Assembly: GCA_026770615.1 (NCBI GenBank)
Contig: MU631416.1
Location: 318,655-345,670 of the forward strand
DNA length: 27,016 nt
Direction of reading: 5' to 3'
DNA from: Pavlovales sp. CCMP2436
Lineage: Eukaryota > Haptophyta > Pavlovophyceae > Pavlovales
A program made the position numbers and the translations under genes. Every line of letters starts with the position of its first letter. Position 1 is the first letter of the stretch. The notes below the pieces were generated by a model. The model was not told where the DNA came from. It searched no databases and worked only from the letters and a program-made list of their open reading frames with translations. Positions 20,038 through 27,016 of this stretch are shown here, one piece after another.

Positions 20038-21784
20038 CGAGCTGCAGGTGCTGAAGTACGAGCAGGAAATGGCGGAGGTCATCAGCAAGACGGGCCTCAC
20101 GTCCTCTGAGCTCCAGCAGAAGTTCTCCAAGAGCTGCAGCGTCTACAGCTCGTTCAGTGCTTTCGCGTCACAGGTCCACGAGAACTCGGTCAAAGTGGCG
20201 CACAACCTCCTGCAGGGCATGATGAGCGAGTACGATTTCTCCCAGCTTTCCATGCAGGCCAACGTCCAGGTGTCGAGCGCTGTCTCCCAGTTTCACGCGA
20301 TTTGGGCGCTGCTCGTCAAGCGTGCTGACCGCATGGACACCACGTACGCGCTCGAAGAGTGCGCGGCCTTCTTCTTCCTCGAGGGCATCCCGACCGGCTC
20401 CATGACTTACGCCGAGGTCGAGACCTACCTCCAGAAGTCCGAGAACGCCTACAACGCTCTCAAGATCCCACACTACGACGAGTTTCGCCGCTTCGCCACC
20501 ATCCAGCGCCTCATGCCGCGGGGGAATCCACAGATTGCCACGCATTTCCAGGAGCTTCTGCAGCGCCCGTACTCCAAGTTCGAGCCAACTTGGAACGAGG
20601 AGGTGACCGACAAGCTTGTGTCCTCTGGCCTGGCGGTCTCTACGCGATTTGGGAGCAACGAGCATTTTGGTGCCAGCCGCAAAGTCGAGCGCAACGCGCA
20701 GGCGCACGCTGCCAATACGGCGCCGAAAGGCCCGCTCAACGAAAACGAGTACGTGGAGGAGTCAACGTCGGCGGCGCCGGCGTACGCGCCGCCGCTGCGC
20801 AAGGTAACCTGGCAGCCGCGCCCCGATGCTCACCCGCGTGCGCAGACACAACACCGCGCACCGATCCTGCGTGCGGCCGGTGGCTGGGACGGGCGAGACT
20901 GCAACCTGTGCAAGGAGGCCGGTGTGACCGGCAATGCCCTTGTTCACGACCGCCTCACCTGCCAACGGTTCAAGTGTTACAACTGCGACAAATTCGGCCC
21001 TGGTCACCTCTCCACCCGCTGCCCGCACCCGCTCAAGGAGCCCGGCAGTTTCCGTGTCGGCACCCTCGGATCGAACCACTCTGGCAAAGGGTATCCTGCG
21101 CGCGAGATGTTCGTCCAGGACACCCCCGACCAGGACAAGTACATGTACCCCACCGAGCCTGGGAGCGGTGCCCTCGAGATGATAATGCACACTTTTCACG
21201 AGGAGCGTCACAACTTCCCGATGGAGAGCTATGACCACAGCGTGTACGCGCACGCTGCCGTCGGTGGCAACGAGACCGTCGTTGGCAACGAGACAACGAG
21301 CGTGATGGTGGACACGGGCTGCCATGGCCAGCACGTCTTCAAGAAGGGCTACCTCAATGACAAGTTCCCGACTACCGGCCGGGTGGAGTGGGGCAAGACC
21401 AGCTCCACATCGGTGGTCGTCATTAGCGGCTACACTACCATTTTCTGCCCAGACGCAGACGGGAGTGGCAAGGAGCACTCGCTCGAGCTCCCAGTCTGGG
21501 AGGTGCCCGACGCTACTACCTCGCTGCTCAGCGGCAGCAAACTGATGCAGGACGGCGCTGTCTTGCACTTCGAGACGGGAAAGTCGTACATCTGTTTCGG
21601 CAAGCTTGTCGGACCGCACATCGCAGTCGACAATGACTGTATGGTGCGTATGCGCTTGCCCGGTCCGCAGGACACACCACCCACCATACCCACACAGGCG
21701 CACGCGAGCCGCGCTGCCTCCAGCCGCAAGGCGCAGCACAAGCCGCGCCCCAGCCCATCTCCGCAGCCTGCCTCGGGAAACTAG
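20012..21784 (+). CDS. Gag-protease of the copia element
   Basis: 590 residues from the frame entry at 20012 to UAG 21782-21784. The first 230 residues are helical gag (RLELQVLKYEQEMAEV onward). A zinc knuckle-like CYNCDKFGPGHLSTRC lies at about 322-337, but its spacing is C-x2-C-x6-H-x4-C rather than the usual x4. A second pair CNLCKEAG precedes it. The aspartic protease follows, with VMVDTGCHGQHVF (DTG active site, about 430-442) and ATTSLLSGSKLMQDG near the end. The tail is Pro/Ser/Ala-rich. The frame ends in tcG GGA AAC UAG, a canonical -1 slippery heptamer directly before the stop, and pol is open in the -1 frame from there. Confidence 0.85.
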   Translation: MPEWLAKRLELQVLKYEQEMAEVISKTGLTSSELQQKFSKSCSVYSSFSAFASQVHENSVKVAHNLLQGMMSEYDFSQLSMQANVQVSSAVSQFHAIWALLVKRADRMDTTYALEECAAFFFLEGIPTGSMTYAEVETYLQKSENAYNALKIPHYDEFRRFATIQRLMPRGNPQIATHFQELLQRPYSKFEPTWNEEVTDKLVSSGLAVSTRFGSNEHFGASRKVERNAQAHAANTAPKGPLNENEYVEESTSAAPAYAPPLRKVTWQPRPDAHPRAQTQHRAPILRAAGGWDGRDCNLCKEAGVTGNALVHDRLTCQRFKCYNCDKFGPGHLSTRCPHPLKEPGSFRVGTLGSNHSGKGYPAREMFVQDTPDQDKYMYPTEPGSGALEMIMHTFHEERHNFPMESYDHSVYAHAAVGGNETVVGNETTSVMVDTGCHGQHVFKKGYLNDKFPTTGRVEWGKTSSTSVVVISGYTTIFCPDADGSGKEHSLELPVWEVPDATTSLLSGSKLMQDGAVLHFETGKSYICFGKLVGPHIAVDNDCMVRMRLPGPQDTPPTIPTQAHASRAASSRKAQHKPRPSPSPQPASGN

Positions 21785-21806
21785 GTGCGGCCACGCCGCC
21801 GCGTGG
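21775..21806 (+). promoter_or_regulatory. Candidate -1 programmed ribosomal frameshift signal between gag-protease and pol
   Basis: The heptamer G GGA AAC (21775-21781) is in the zero frame of gag-protease, so the tRNAs for GGA and AAC can re-pair on GGG and AAA. UAG follows at 21782-21784. After a 9-nt spacer, CCACGC (21791-21796) and GCGTGG (21801-21806) form a perfect 6-bp stem with a CGCC loop. The -1 frame (CTA GGT GCG GCC...) has no stop until 24879. The heptamer, spacing, stem and frame all agree. Confidence 0.72.
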
Positions 21807-24800
21807 AGGCGTACCCCAGCCTTCTCCGCAATATATGGCGGTGTGGTCGCTGCGTTTGGACACAGCGGACAGATGGACGCTCTTGAGAACGAGTCGCGCG
21901 ACTGACGACATGCAGTCTAGCGAGCCGAAGATGGCGCCGTTGACGACGCTGTCGTTGGCCACACAACAACGAGAACCCCACACCTACTCGCTCTACCGAG
22001 GCGAGCATCCTGGGCAAGTCACCAACGTGGACTTTAAGAGCGCCTCCAACCTGGAAGTGCTGTGGACAGCGGACAACAACAAGGTGGGCTACAAACACTT
22101 CGCCGTCTTTATTGACGGGTACTCCTCCCACCGCGTGGTCCTCTTCTGCAAATCCCGAGACGAGTTTGTCAACCTGATCGCCGAGTACGCCATGACCTTG
22201 GACGCCAACTTCTTCACTGGCGGCGAGCTGACCATTCGATACGTGCACTGCGATGGCGCGCGCGAGTTCAAGAGCAAGGCCGTGCAGGCGACTTTGTTTA
22301 AGGCTGGGCTGGCGATCAACGTTACAACCAGTCCCCACTCTTCTGCAAGCAACGGCATCGCCGAGGCCAATGTCAAGTCGCTTGTCGCGGGCACGCGCGC
22401 GCGTCTTGCGATGGCCGGTCTGCGTCCACGGTTTTGGCCCTGGGCGATGCTTCATACGGCAATTGGCAAGAATCTGACGGCGCTGCGTCGGATCACTGAC
22501 CGAGCCGTCACACCGCACGAGCTGTTCCATCGGGTGCGTCCGAGCCTCCGCCACATCATGATATTTGGCGCTCCGTGTTCCCGCCTTCGACTCGGGCCCG
22601 AGGCTGCCAGCCAAGGCAAGTTCGGGCTGCCAGCTGAGCGCGGCCGCGTGCTCGTCTACGCGGGCTACGGTTCCCAATGGCAGGGCACCCATCGTCGCGC
22701 TATGGGCTACGTCGTGCTGCTTGACAGCGGCGCAGTCGTGCTAGCGCGCGACATTCGAGTCGACGAGCGAGAGATGCTTCGAACGGGTATGCACACACCC
22801 CATTTGTGGCAGGAGGTGGAGCCAGAGGCTCAGGGGGGGTTGCACCAGTCTTTGCCTGTTACCTCTGACACACCACCGTCCGTCACACCTGACAAGTCTG
22901 TCACGCCTGGCACGCCAATCACGCGTGACACACCTGTCACGCCTGACACCCGAGATCAACGAGTACGAGACGAGCAAGAGCACCAACGAGACGAGCAAGA
23001 GCACCAACGAGTACGAGACGAGCAAGCGCACCAACGAGTACGAGACGAGCAAGAGCACCAACGAGTACGAGATGAGCAAGAGCATCAACGAGAACGAGAC
23101 GAGCAAGTTGACGGCCAAGAGAACGTCATAGAGCAGAACGACGAGCCACTGATGAGCCTGGCGTACGACCCGCAGCGGCGTGACCGGGCCCGACGATCAG
23201 CAACGACCTCGGCGAGCGCTGGCAACGCTGCTTACTTCAAGGGAGAGGCAGTCAGTGTGCCACGCAATTACCGCCAGGCCATGGCGTCGCCGCAAGCAGC
23301 CGAGTGGCGGCAGTCCACACAGGACCATCTGCAGATGCACCGAGAGCAGGGCTCCTGGCGCGAAACCATCGTGCCGAGCAGCAAACGCGTCATCCCGATG
23401 CAGTGCGTGTTTCAACCCAAGACGGACGAGCAGGATCAGGTCACCAAGTGGAAGGCGCGCGCTGTGGCGCTTGGCAACTTGCAGAGGCCTGACATCGACT
23501 TTGACCAGACGTTCGCCCCGACGATCCGCGGCGAACAAGTTCGTCTTCTTGTAGCCGTTGGCGCGTCGCTCAAGGGTGCTCAGCTTCGAGACCATCCGTC
23601 GCCCGTGACCGTCCTGAGCTCGGGCGATGTGAGCGATGCCTACCTCTCTGCCGATCTCATTGATGACAACTTTTTCATCTCGCTGCCCGAGGGCTACTCA
23701 CCTGAGCGCACAGCACCACCTGGATTCAAGGTCGTGGGCGAGGTCAAACGTGGTCTACCAGGATTGCGACAGTCAGGGCGGTCCTGGCACCAGGAGCAGG
23801 AGAGGCGACTACTCGAACGTGGCTTCAAGGTCTGTGCCGCCGCTTCCTGTATCTACGTCAAGGAAGTCGGCAAGGGCGAGTACCTCATTGTCGGCGTCTT
23901 TGTGGACGACTGGATCGTGCTCAACCTGACCTCGGATCCTGACGCCGTCAAGACACTGGTGGCGTCCCTTGGCTCTCACTTTGAGATCGAGATGGCGGCC
24001 AGCTTCGAGCGATTTTTGGGTGCGCAATTTGAGAGTCGGCCCGACGGGATCTTCATGCACCTCGCGCAGTATGTGCGCGGCGTGCTCGAGCGCTTCGACA
24101 TGACCGACTGCCGCCCTGCTTTGTCGCCCGGAGCGAGCAAGGACGAGCATCGCGGAGAGGATCCTGACGAGTCGCTGTTGAATCGAGCTGACACACAGCT
24201 TTACCAGCAGATCACCAGCGCGACCATGTACGCAAGCACGACGGCGCGGCTCGACCTCGCGCACGCGGTCAACATGTTGGCGCGGCGTATGTCCGTGCCC
24301 CGCGTGTGCGACATGATGGCCGCGCGGCGCGTCCTACGGTATCTGAGCGGCACCGTGTCACTTGGGCTGCTCTTTCGGTACGTGCGTGACCCCATACACC
24401 CGAGCCTGTCTGCTTATGCTGACGCTGACTGGGCCGCGAACGAGGTGGGGCGCCGTTCTACGAGCGGGTACGTTGTGTTGTACAACGGCACCCCGATCGC
24501 GTGGCACAGTGGCCTGCAGTCGATCATCGCGTTGAGTACGTGTGAGAGTGAGTATATCGCACTCGCGGAGTGTGCGCGCGAGATCAGATACCTCCACACC
24601 GTCGTCGTCTTCCTTCGCCGCGAGGACCCCAACCCGACCGAGGTTTTCGAGGACAACCAGAGCACGATTCAATTGGTTGAGAAACCAGTGCACCACAAGC
24701 GCAGCAAACACATTGAGGTGCGATGGCACTACATCCGCCTGGCGCAGCAGACCGGCATCGTAAAGGTGTCCAAGGTTCACACTGATCTCAATTGCGCGGA

Positions 24801-24879
24801 CATCTTCACCAAGCCTACTCCGGTAGCTGTATTCAAACGTCATGTGAGCGTCCTTATGTTCGCTGGCATCAACGAGTGA
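21781..24879 (+). CDS. Pol polyprotein of the copia element: integrase, reverse transcriptase, RNase H
   Basis: Open in the -1 frame relative to gag-protease from the slip site to TGA at 24877-24879; the first ATG is 21835 (1,014 residues from there, numbering below). The integrase N-terminus aligns with the copia pre-integrase region (VWSLRLDT, SLATQQREP), but the HHCC ligands read S5, T10, L36 and L39. The integrase core has D66 (NVDFKS), D140 (HCDGAREF) and E177 (GIAEANVK). A low-complexity linker with DTP and VRDEQEHQR repeats spans about 340-425. RT runs about 480-720, with RVIPMQCVFQPK, KARAVALGN, GDVSDAYLSADL and the FVDD box (about 689). RNase H has AYADADWA (about 861), CESEYIAL (about 903) and EDNQSTIQL (about 939), ending HTDLNCADIFTKP. 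The enzymatic residues are intact apart from the zinc ligands. Confidence 0.95.
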   Translation, partial: LGAATPPRGGVPQPSPQYMAVWSLRLDTADRWTLLRTSRATDDMQSSEPKMAPLTTLSLATQQREPHTYSLYRGEHPGQVTNVDFKSASNLEVLWTADNNKVGYKHFAVFIDGYSSHRVVLFCKSRDEFVNLIAEYAMTLDANFFTGGELTIRYVHCDGAREFKSKAVQATLFKAGLAINVTTSPHSSASNGIAEANVKSLVAGTRARLAMAGLRPRFWPWAMLHTAIGKNLTALRRITDRAVTPHELFHRVRPSLRHIMIFGAPCSRLRLGPEAASQGKFGLPAERGRVLVYAGYGSQWQGTHRRAMGYVVLLDSGAVVLARDIRVDEREMLRTGMHTPHLWQEVEPEAQGGLHQSLPVTSDTPPSVTPDKSVTPGTPITRDTPVTPDTRDQRVRDEQEHQRDEQEHQRVRDEQAHQRVRDEQEHQRVRDEQEHQRERDEQVDGQENVIEQNDEPLMSLAYDPQRRDRARRSATTSASAGNAAYFKGEAVSVPRNYRQAMASPQAAEWRQSTQDHLQMHREQGSWRETIVPSSKRVIPMQCVFQPKTDEQDQVTKWKARAVALGNLQRPDIDFDQTFAPTIRGEQVRLLVAVGASLKGAQLRDHPSPVTVLSSGDVSDAYLSADLIDDNFFISLPEGYSPERTAPPGFKVVGEVKRGLPGLRQSGRSWHQEQERRLLERGFKVCAAASCIYVKEVGKGEYLIVGVFVDDWIVLNLTSDPDAVKTLVASLGSHFEIEMAASFERFLGAQFESRPDGIFMHLAQYVRGVLERFDMTDCRPALSPGASKDEHRGEDPDESLLNRADTQLYQQITSATMYASTTARLDLAHAVNMLARRMSVPRVCDMMAARRVLRYLSGTVSLGLLFRYVRDPIHPSLSAYADADWAANEVGRRSTSGYVVLYNGTPIAWHSGLQSIIALSTCESEYIALAECAREIRYLHTVVVFLRREDPNPTEVFEDNQSTIQLVEKPVHHKRSKHIEVRWHYIRLAQQTGIVKVSKVHTDLNCADIFTKPTPVAVFKRHVSVLMFAGINE
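22877..23110 (+). repeat. Tandem repeats in the integrase-RT linker
   Basis: First come short TPDTP-type repeats (about 22870-22950), then about five units of AGACGAGCAAGAGCACCAAC(GAGTACG) at 22975-23100. The main period is 27 bp with one 21-bp variant, encoding VRDEQEHQR. All changes keep the frame open, so the array is translated. Confidence 0.9.
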
Positions 24880-24894
24880 GCGCGAGATGAGTTC

Positions 24895-24903
24895 GTGGGG
24901 GGG
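24895..24903 (+). promoter_or_regulatory. Polypurine-like tract before the 3' LTR
   Basis: GTGGGGGGG ends immediately before the TG of the 3' LTR, where the plus-strand primer of LTR elements lies. One T interrupts the purine run. Confidence 0.6.
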
Positions 24904-25112
24904 TGTTCGCAACTGACGAAACACCAAGCACCTGCCTAAACACCAACAGCTTCAGATAGCAAGGAACTTATCAGTTCTATTTGATTACCTTGAGTCAGTT
25001 TCTTTTAATCAGTTGACGAGTACATCGAGTTTAGCTGCTTGCTGCTCTTTGAGCACCTCGCGCGCCAGGCAACGGCGCGAGAGAACGCCGCGTGTGCGGA
25101 GTAACACCAACA
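24904..25112 (+). repeat. 3' LTR (209 bp)
   Basis: It pairs with 19244-19452 at about 94% identity. Several of the differences cluster around the T-run near its middle. Confidence 0.95.
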
Positions 25113-25127
25113 TATATATAGCGGCCT

Positions 25128-25608
25128 AATGTAACTACTCCCCGGTTGTACGATGCATTAATAGTGATGTATTGCTGCTGTTAAAAGCATAATTCTACAA
25201 AAAAATTGTGTAGGCAGCAGATTCTGAACTTGCGTGTAACGGAATAAAATAGGCCTCTGGCAGGGGCCAGCCCCCGCACCCCCGGCCTGCGGCGATTATA
25301 TTCTTTTGTGTGGACAGCAGATTCTGAACGTACGTACGTGTAACCCTTGAACGGAACAAAATAGCCTCTGACGGGGGCCAGTCCCGCACCCTCGGCCTGC
25401 GGCGCTTAAATTCTTTTGTGTAGGCAGCACATTCTGAACGTGCGTGTAACCCTTGAACAGAATAAATTATCCTCTGGCGGGGGCCAGCCCCCGTACCCCC
25501 GGCCTGCGGCGCTTAAATTCTTTTGTGTAGGCAGCAGATTATGAACTTACGTGTAACCCATTAACGGAATAAAATGCCGAATGTAACTACTCCCCGGTTG
25601 TACGATGC
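25128..25608 (+). repeat. Composite repeat: 29-bp direct repeats around a ~105-bp tandem array
   Basis: An identical 29-bp block (starts AATGTAACTACTCC, ends GTACGATGC) sits at 25128-25156 and 25580-25608. Between them are tandem units starting TTGTGTAGGCAGCAG at 25206, 25306, 25416 and 25523 (last partial), of 100, 110 and 107 bp. Each full unit contains CGGGGGCCAGCCCCCG-like palindromes and GGCCTGCGGCG, and ends in AT-rich TTAAATTCTT. A further AATGTAACTA lies at 19227, just left of the copia element. Confidence 0.88.
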
Positions 25609-26915
25609 TCCTCGTCGAGCGGGGGAAGGCGACGCACGTGGTTGCCACGGCTATGGCTCATTTCACCCCCGATCAGAGGACGACCATCCTGAGCGCTTCG
25701 CCGAAGACAAAAACGAAATGTGGTCAGTAAAATTTCAAATATATGTATCTGCAGTAGATTCGTATCTAACTTTTTATAAAAATGGACGCTCAATAAATAA
25801 CTTGCCTCTTAAAGTTACATACGAAACATCTAAAATGCTGTATAGTGTATCCATATTTTCTCAATTTTTAATATTTTTCTTCGTTGTGCTAAATACTGTA
25901 TCCACCAACCCCCCATTTTTAAATAGACCACTTTGTTAATCACTCATTTACTACCCCACGCATTCAAATTCACAAATTTCTGATAAATATATAGGGCCAG
26001 TGCGGCGGTTGCGACATTTTTTTACGGGATTTTATAGTCAAAACAGGTCCAGGACTGGATTGTCTGGAAGGAATGAAGTCCCCTTTTTGAAAATTTAAAA
26101 TAGTTTAAAATATTTTAAAAGGTTTTAACTTTTTAAATTTGGAGGGGTTGTTTTGGCGGGAAATCGTACTTATTTGGCGGGAAGGGTTGGCGGGAACCAG
26201 GGGGGCCTGGAGGGGCGCGGGGGGGCCGTTTGAAATCCGTTTCGCGCCAAAAACCCGTCATTTCCCCCCCAAAGGGGTTTTGGGCTAACTGTGGGCCCCC
26301 GGGCACACTGGGTTAATATTTGAAACCAGTTAGGAAAAGCCGCAAAATAGCTCGAGAGAGCACAAGGCCTACCAGATCTGGCGCGGGCCCGGAGCCCACT
26401 CGACGGCGGCGGGATGGCGGCGCCTGCGTAGTAGGCCCGCGGCACGTTGTCGTGGGGCAGCGCCAAGCCGCCCGTCAACACCACCGGAGCGAGCTCACCG
26501 AGCGCCGGCTCCTCGCGCGCCGCAGGCCGACGGGCGCCGTCGCGTGGACGAGCTTAATGTGCGCGACGTCTGCGCCAACGCCCTCTCGGCCTCAATCGCC
26601 GCACTCTGGCAGGCCCCCATGACCAAGCGGCAAGCGAGCGATTCAGTGAAAGTCAAGGTGACTTTCCGGAGGTTTATGATAGAGTTTAAAAGAGGAAATT
26701 CTCGCCGACGGAGTTCTAGACTGAACACATCACCGCATCACCGCCCTCCAAAATTGGGGGTCCGCAATGGGGTGCGCCCCGGACGCGGACGGGCATGGCC
26801 GTATCTGCATGGGCATGGCCGTATCTGCATGAGCCCGTTTTAAAAGGGGCGCTTTGCCTAGCGCATGAAGGCGCCGCTCACGCTCTCGACAACTGCGGCC
26901 GTAATATTAAATATA
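25609..26915. other. Anonymous 3' spacer
   Basis: AT-rich then GC-rich DNA without a recognisable gene. Frames such as 25574-25939 (121 codons) and 26544-26843 (99 codons) show no family motifs; the latter contains the start of a repeat array. It holds a transposon-TIR-like remnant (25650-25680), E2F-like motifs (26151-26253) and a 20-bp tandem duplication (26791-26830). Confidence 0.5.
26791..26830 (+). repeat. 20-bp perfect tandem duplication
   Basis: GGGCATGGCCGTATCTGCAT occurs twice without change. Confidence 0.97.
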
Positions 26916-27016
26916 CTGATAGGGATTCAAGCTGGCGTCTGACTGTTCTGAATGTTTTGCTGGTCTGAGCGCTGCGTCGCCCATTGCCTGCTGCGTGCCT
27001 TAGTCGGCTGCGCTGG
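26916..27016 (+). repeat. MITE end, CTGATAGGG family, running out of the window
   Basis: CTGATAGGGATTCAAGCTGG... is the inverse of 8707-8807 (99/101 identical), after an AT-rich flank AATATTAAATATA. Its body continues to the right beyond the window. Confidence 0.92.

Larger units (their letters stand above)
19244..25112 (+). mobile_element. Full-length Ty1/copia LTR retrotransposon
   Basis: It is 5,869 bp with 209-bp LTRs that begin TG and end CA, flanked by TATAT (19239-19243 and 25113-25117). The flank is itself TA-rich, so the 5-bp duplication is weak evidence by itself. The LTRs differ at about 12 of 209 positions with no length change (about 94% identity), so the insertion is not very recent. 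The domain order gag, protease, integrase, RT, RNase H is that of Ty1/copia. Pol is open throughout; gag has one TAG and one frame change. A G-rich polypurine-like tract abuts the 3' LTR. Confidence 0.95.

Noticed and set aside
21791..21811. H-type pseudoknot after the slippery site (loop CGCC pairing with GGCG at 21808-21811)
   Set aside because: The connecting loops would be 0 and 1 nt across a 6-bp stem, which is sterically unlikely. Only the simple stem-loop is claimed.
22925..23131. Small Thr/Ser/Glu-rich repeat protein in another frame of the linker
   Set aside because: It is the pol linker minisatellite read in a different frame; pol itself is open through it.
25574..25939. 121-codon open frame ending in a hydrophobic segment
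   Set aside because: It starts inside the tandem repeat, crosses a transposon-like remnant and its hydrophobic tail is plain AT-rich DNA.
26544..26843. 99-codon open frame near the right edge
   Set aside because: Its C-terminal part is the 20-bp tandem repeat and the rest matches nothing I know; not supportable.

Overview
The window is nuclear DNA of a eukaryote, most likely a flagellated alga with a complex plastid. A haptophyte is my best guess; this is inferred from gene content, with no rRNA or other marker to confirm it. Evidence: a GC-rich intron-bearing genome with GT-AG introns of roughly 130-180 bp (donors such as GAG|GTGCGC); a porphobilinogen deaminase with a plastid-type leader; a motile-cilium protein (CFAP91); a CobT of the kind algae use to remodel vitamin B12; and many transposable elements. 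Genes are dense in GC and separated by AT-rich or G-run-rich repetitive spacers.

Layout. 1-447: a possible partial exon on the minus strand, then one arm of a 158-bp inverted repeat. 448-1122 (+): a GIY-YIG-like reading frame broken by one TAG. 1265-2398 (-): intact single-exon cobT. 2989-3207: a small terminal-inverted-repeat element (MITE) into which a 4,778-bp DNA transposon (3208-7985) has inserted. That transposon has 28-bp TIRs, a 4-bp ATCA target duplication and a decayed multi-exon transposase-like gene. 8707-10325: MITE end, G-run modular repeats, a GCGCTCGGC palindromic satellite and a ~80-bp hairpin. 10326-11686 (-): HEMC in three exons. 11966-12175: the second arm of the 158-bp inverted repeat plus another MITE end. 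12841-15052 (+) and 15802-18087 (-): two convergent genes, a CTF-P-repeat protein and CFAP91. 19244-25112: a full-length Ty1/copia element with 209-bp LTRs. 25113-27016: a ~105-bp tandem repeat array, anonymous spacer, and a MITE end that runs out of the window.

How the genes relate. CobT (lower-ligand activation for cobamides) and HemC (first committed tetrapyrrole polymerisation) belong to connected tetrapyrrole/corrinoid metabolism and lie 8 kb apart, separated mainly by transposon and repeat DNA; the proximity may be chance. CFAP91 belongs to the calmodulin/spoke-associated complex of motile axonemes, and its convergent neighbour has the CTF-P repeats seen in uncharacterised proteins of flagellated protists.

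The most notable signal is in the copia element. Its gag-protease frame ends at a heptamer G GGA AAC in the correct zero frame, immediately followed by UAG, a 9-nt spacer and a perfect 6-bp GC-rich stem. The pol frame is open in the -1 frame from that exact point. This has all parts of a -1 programmed ribosomal frameshift signal, which is unusual for Ty1/copia elements. The same integrase appears to have lost all four HHCC zinc ligands.
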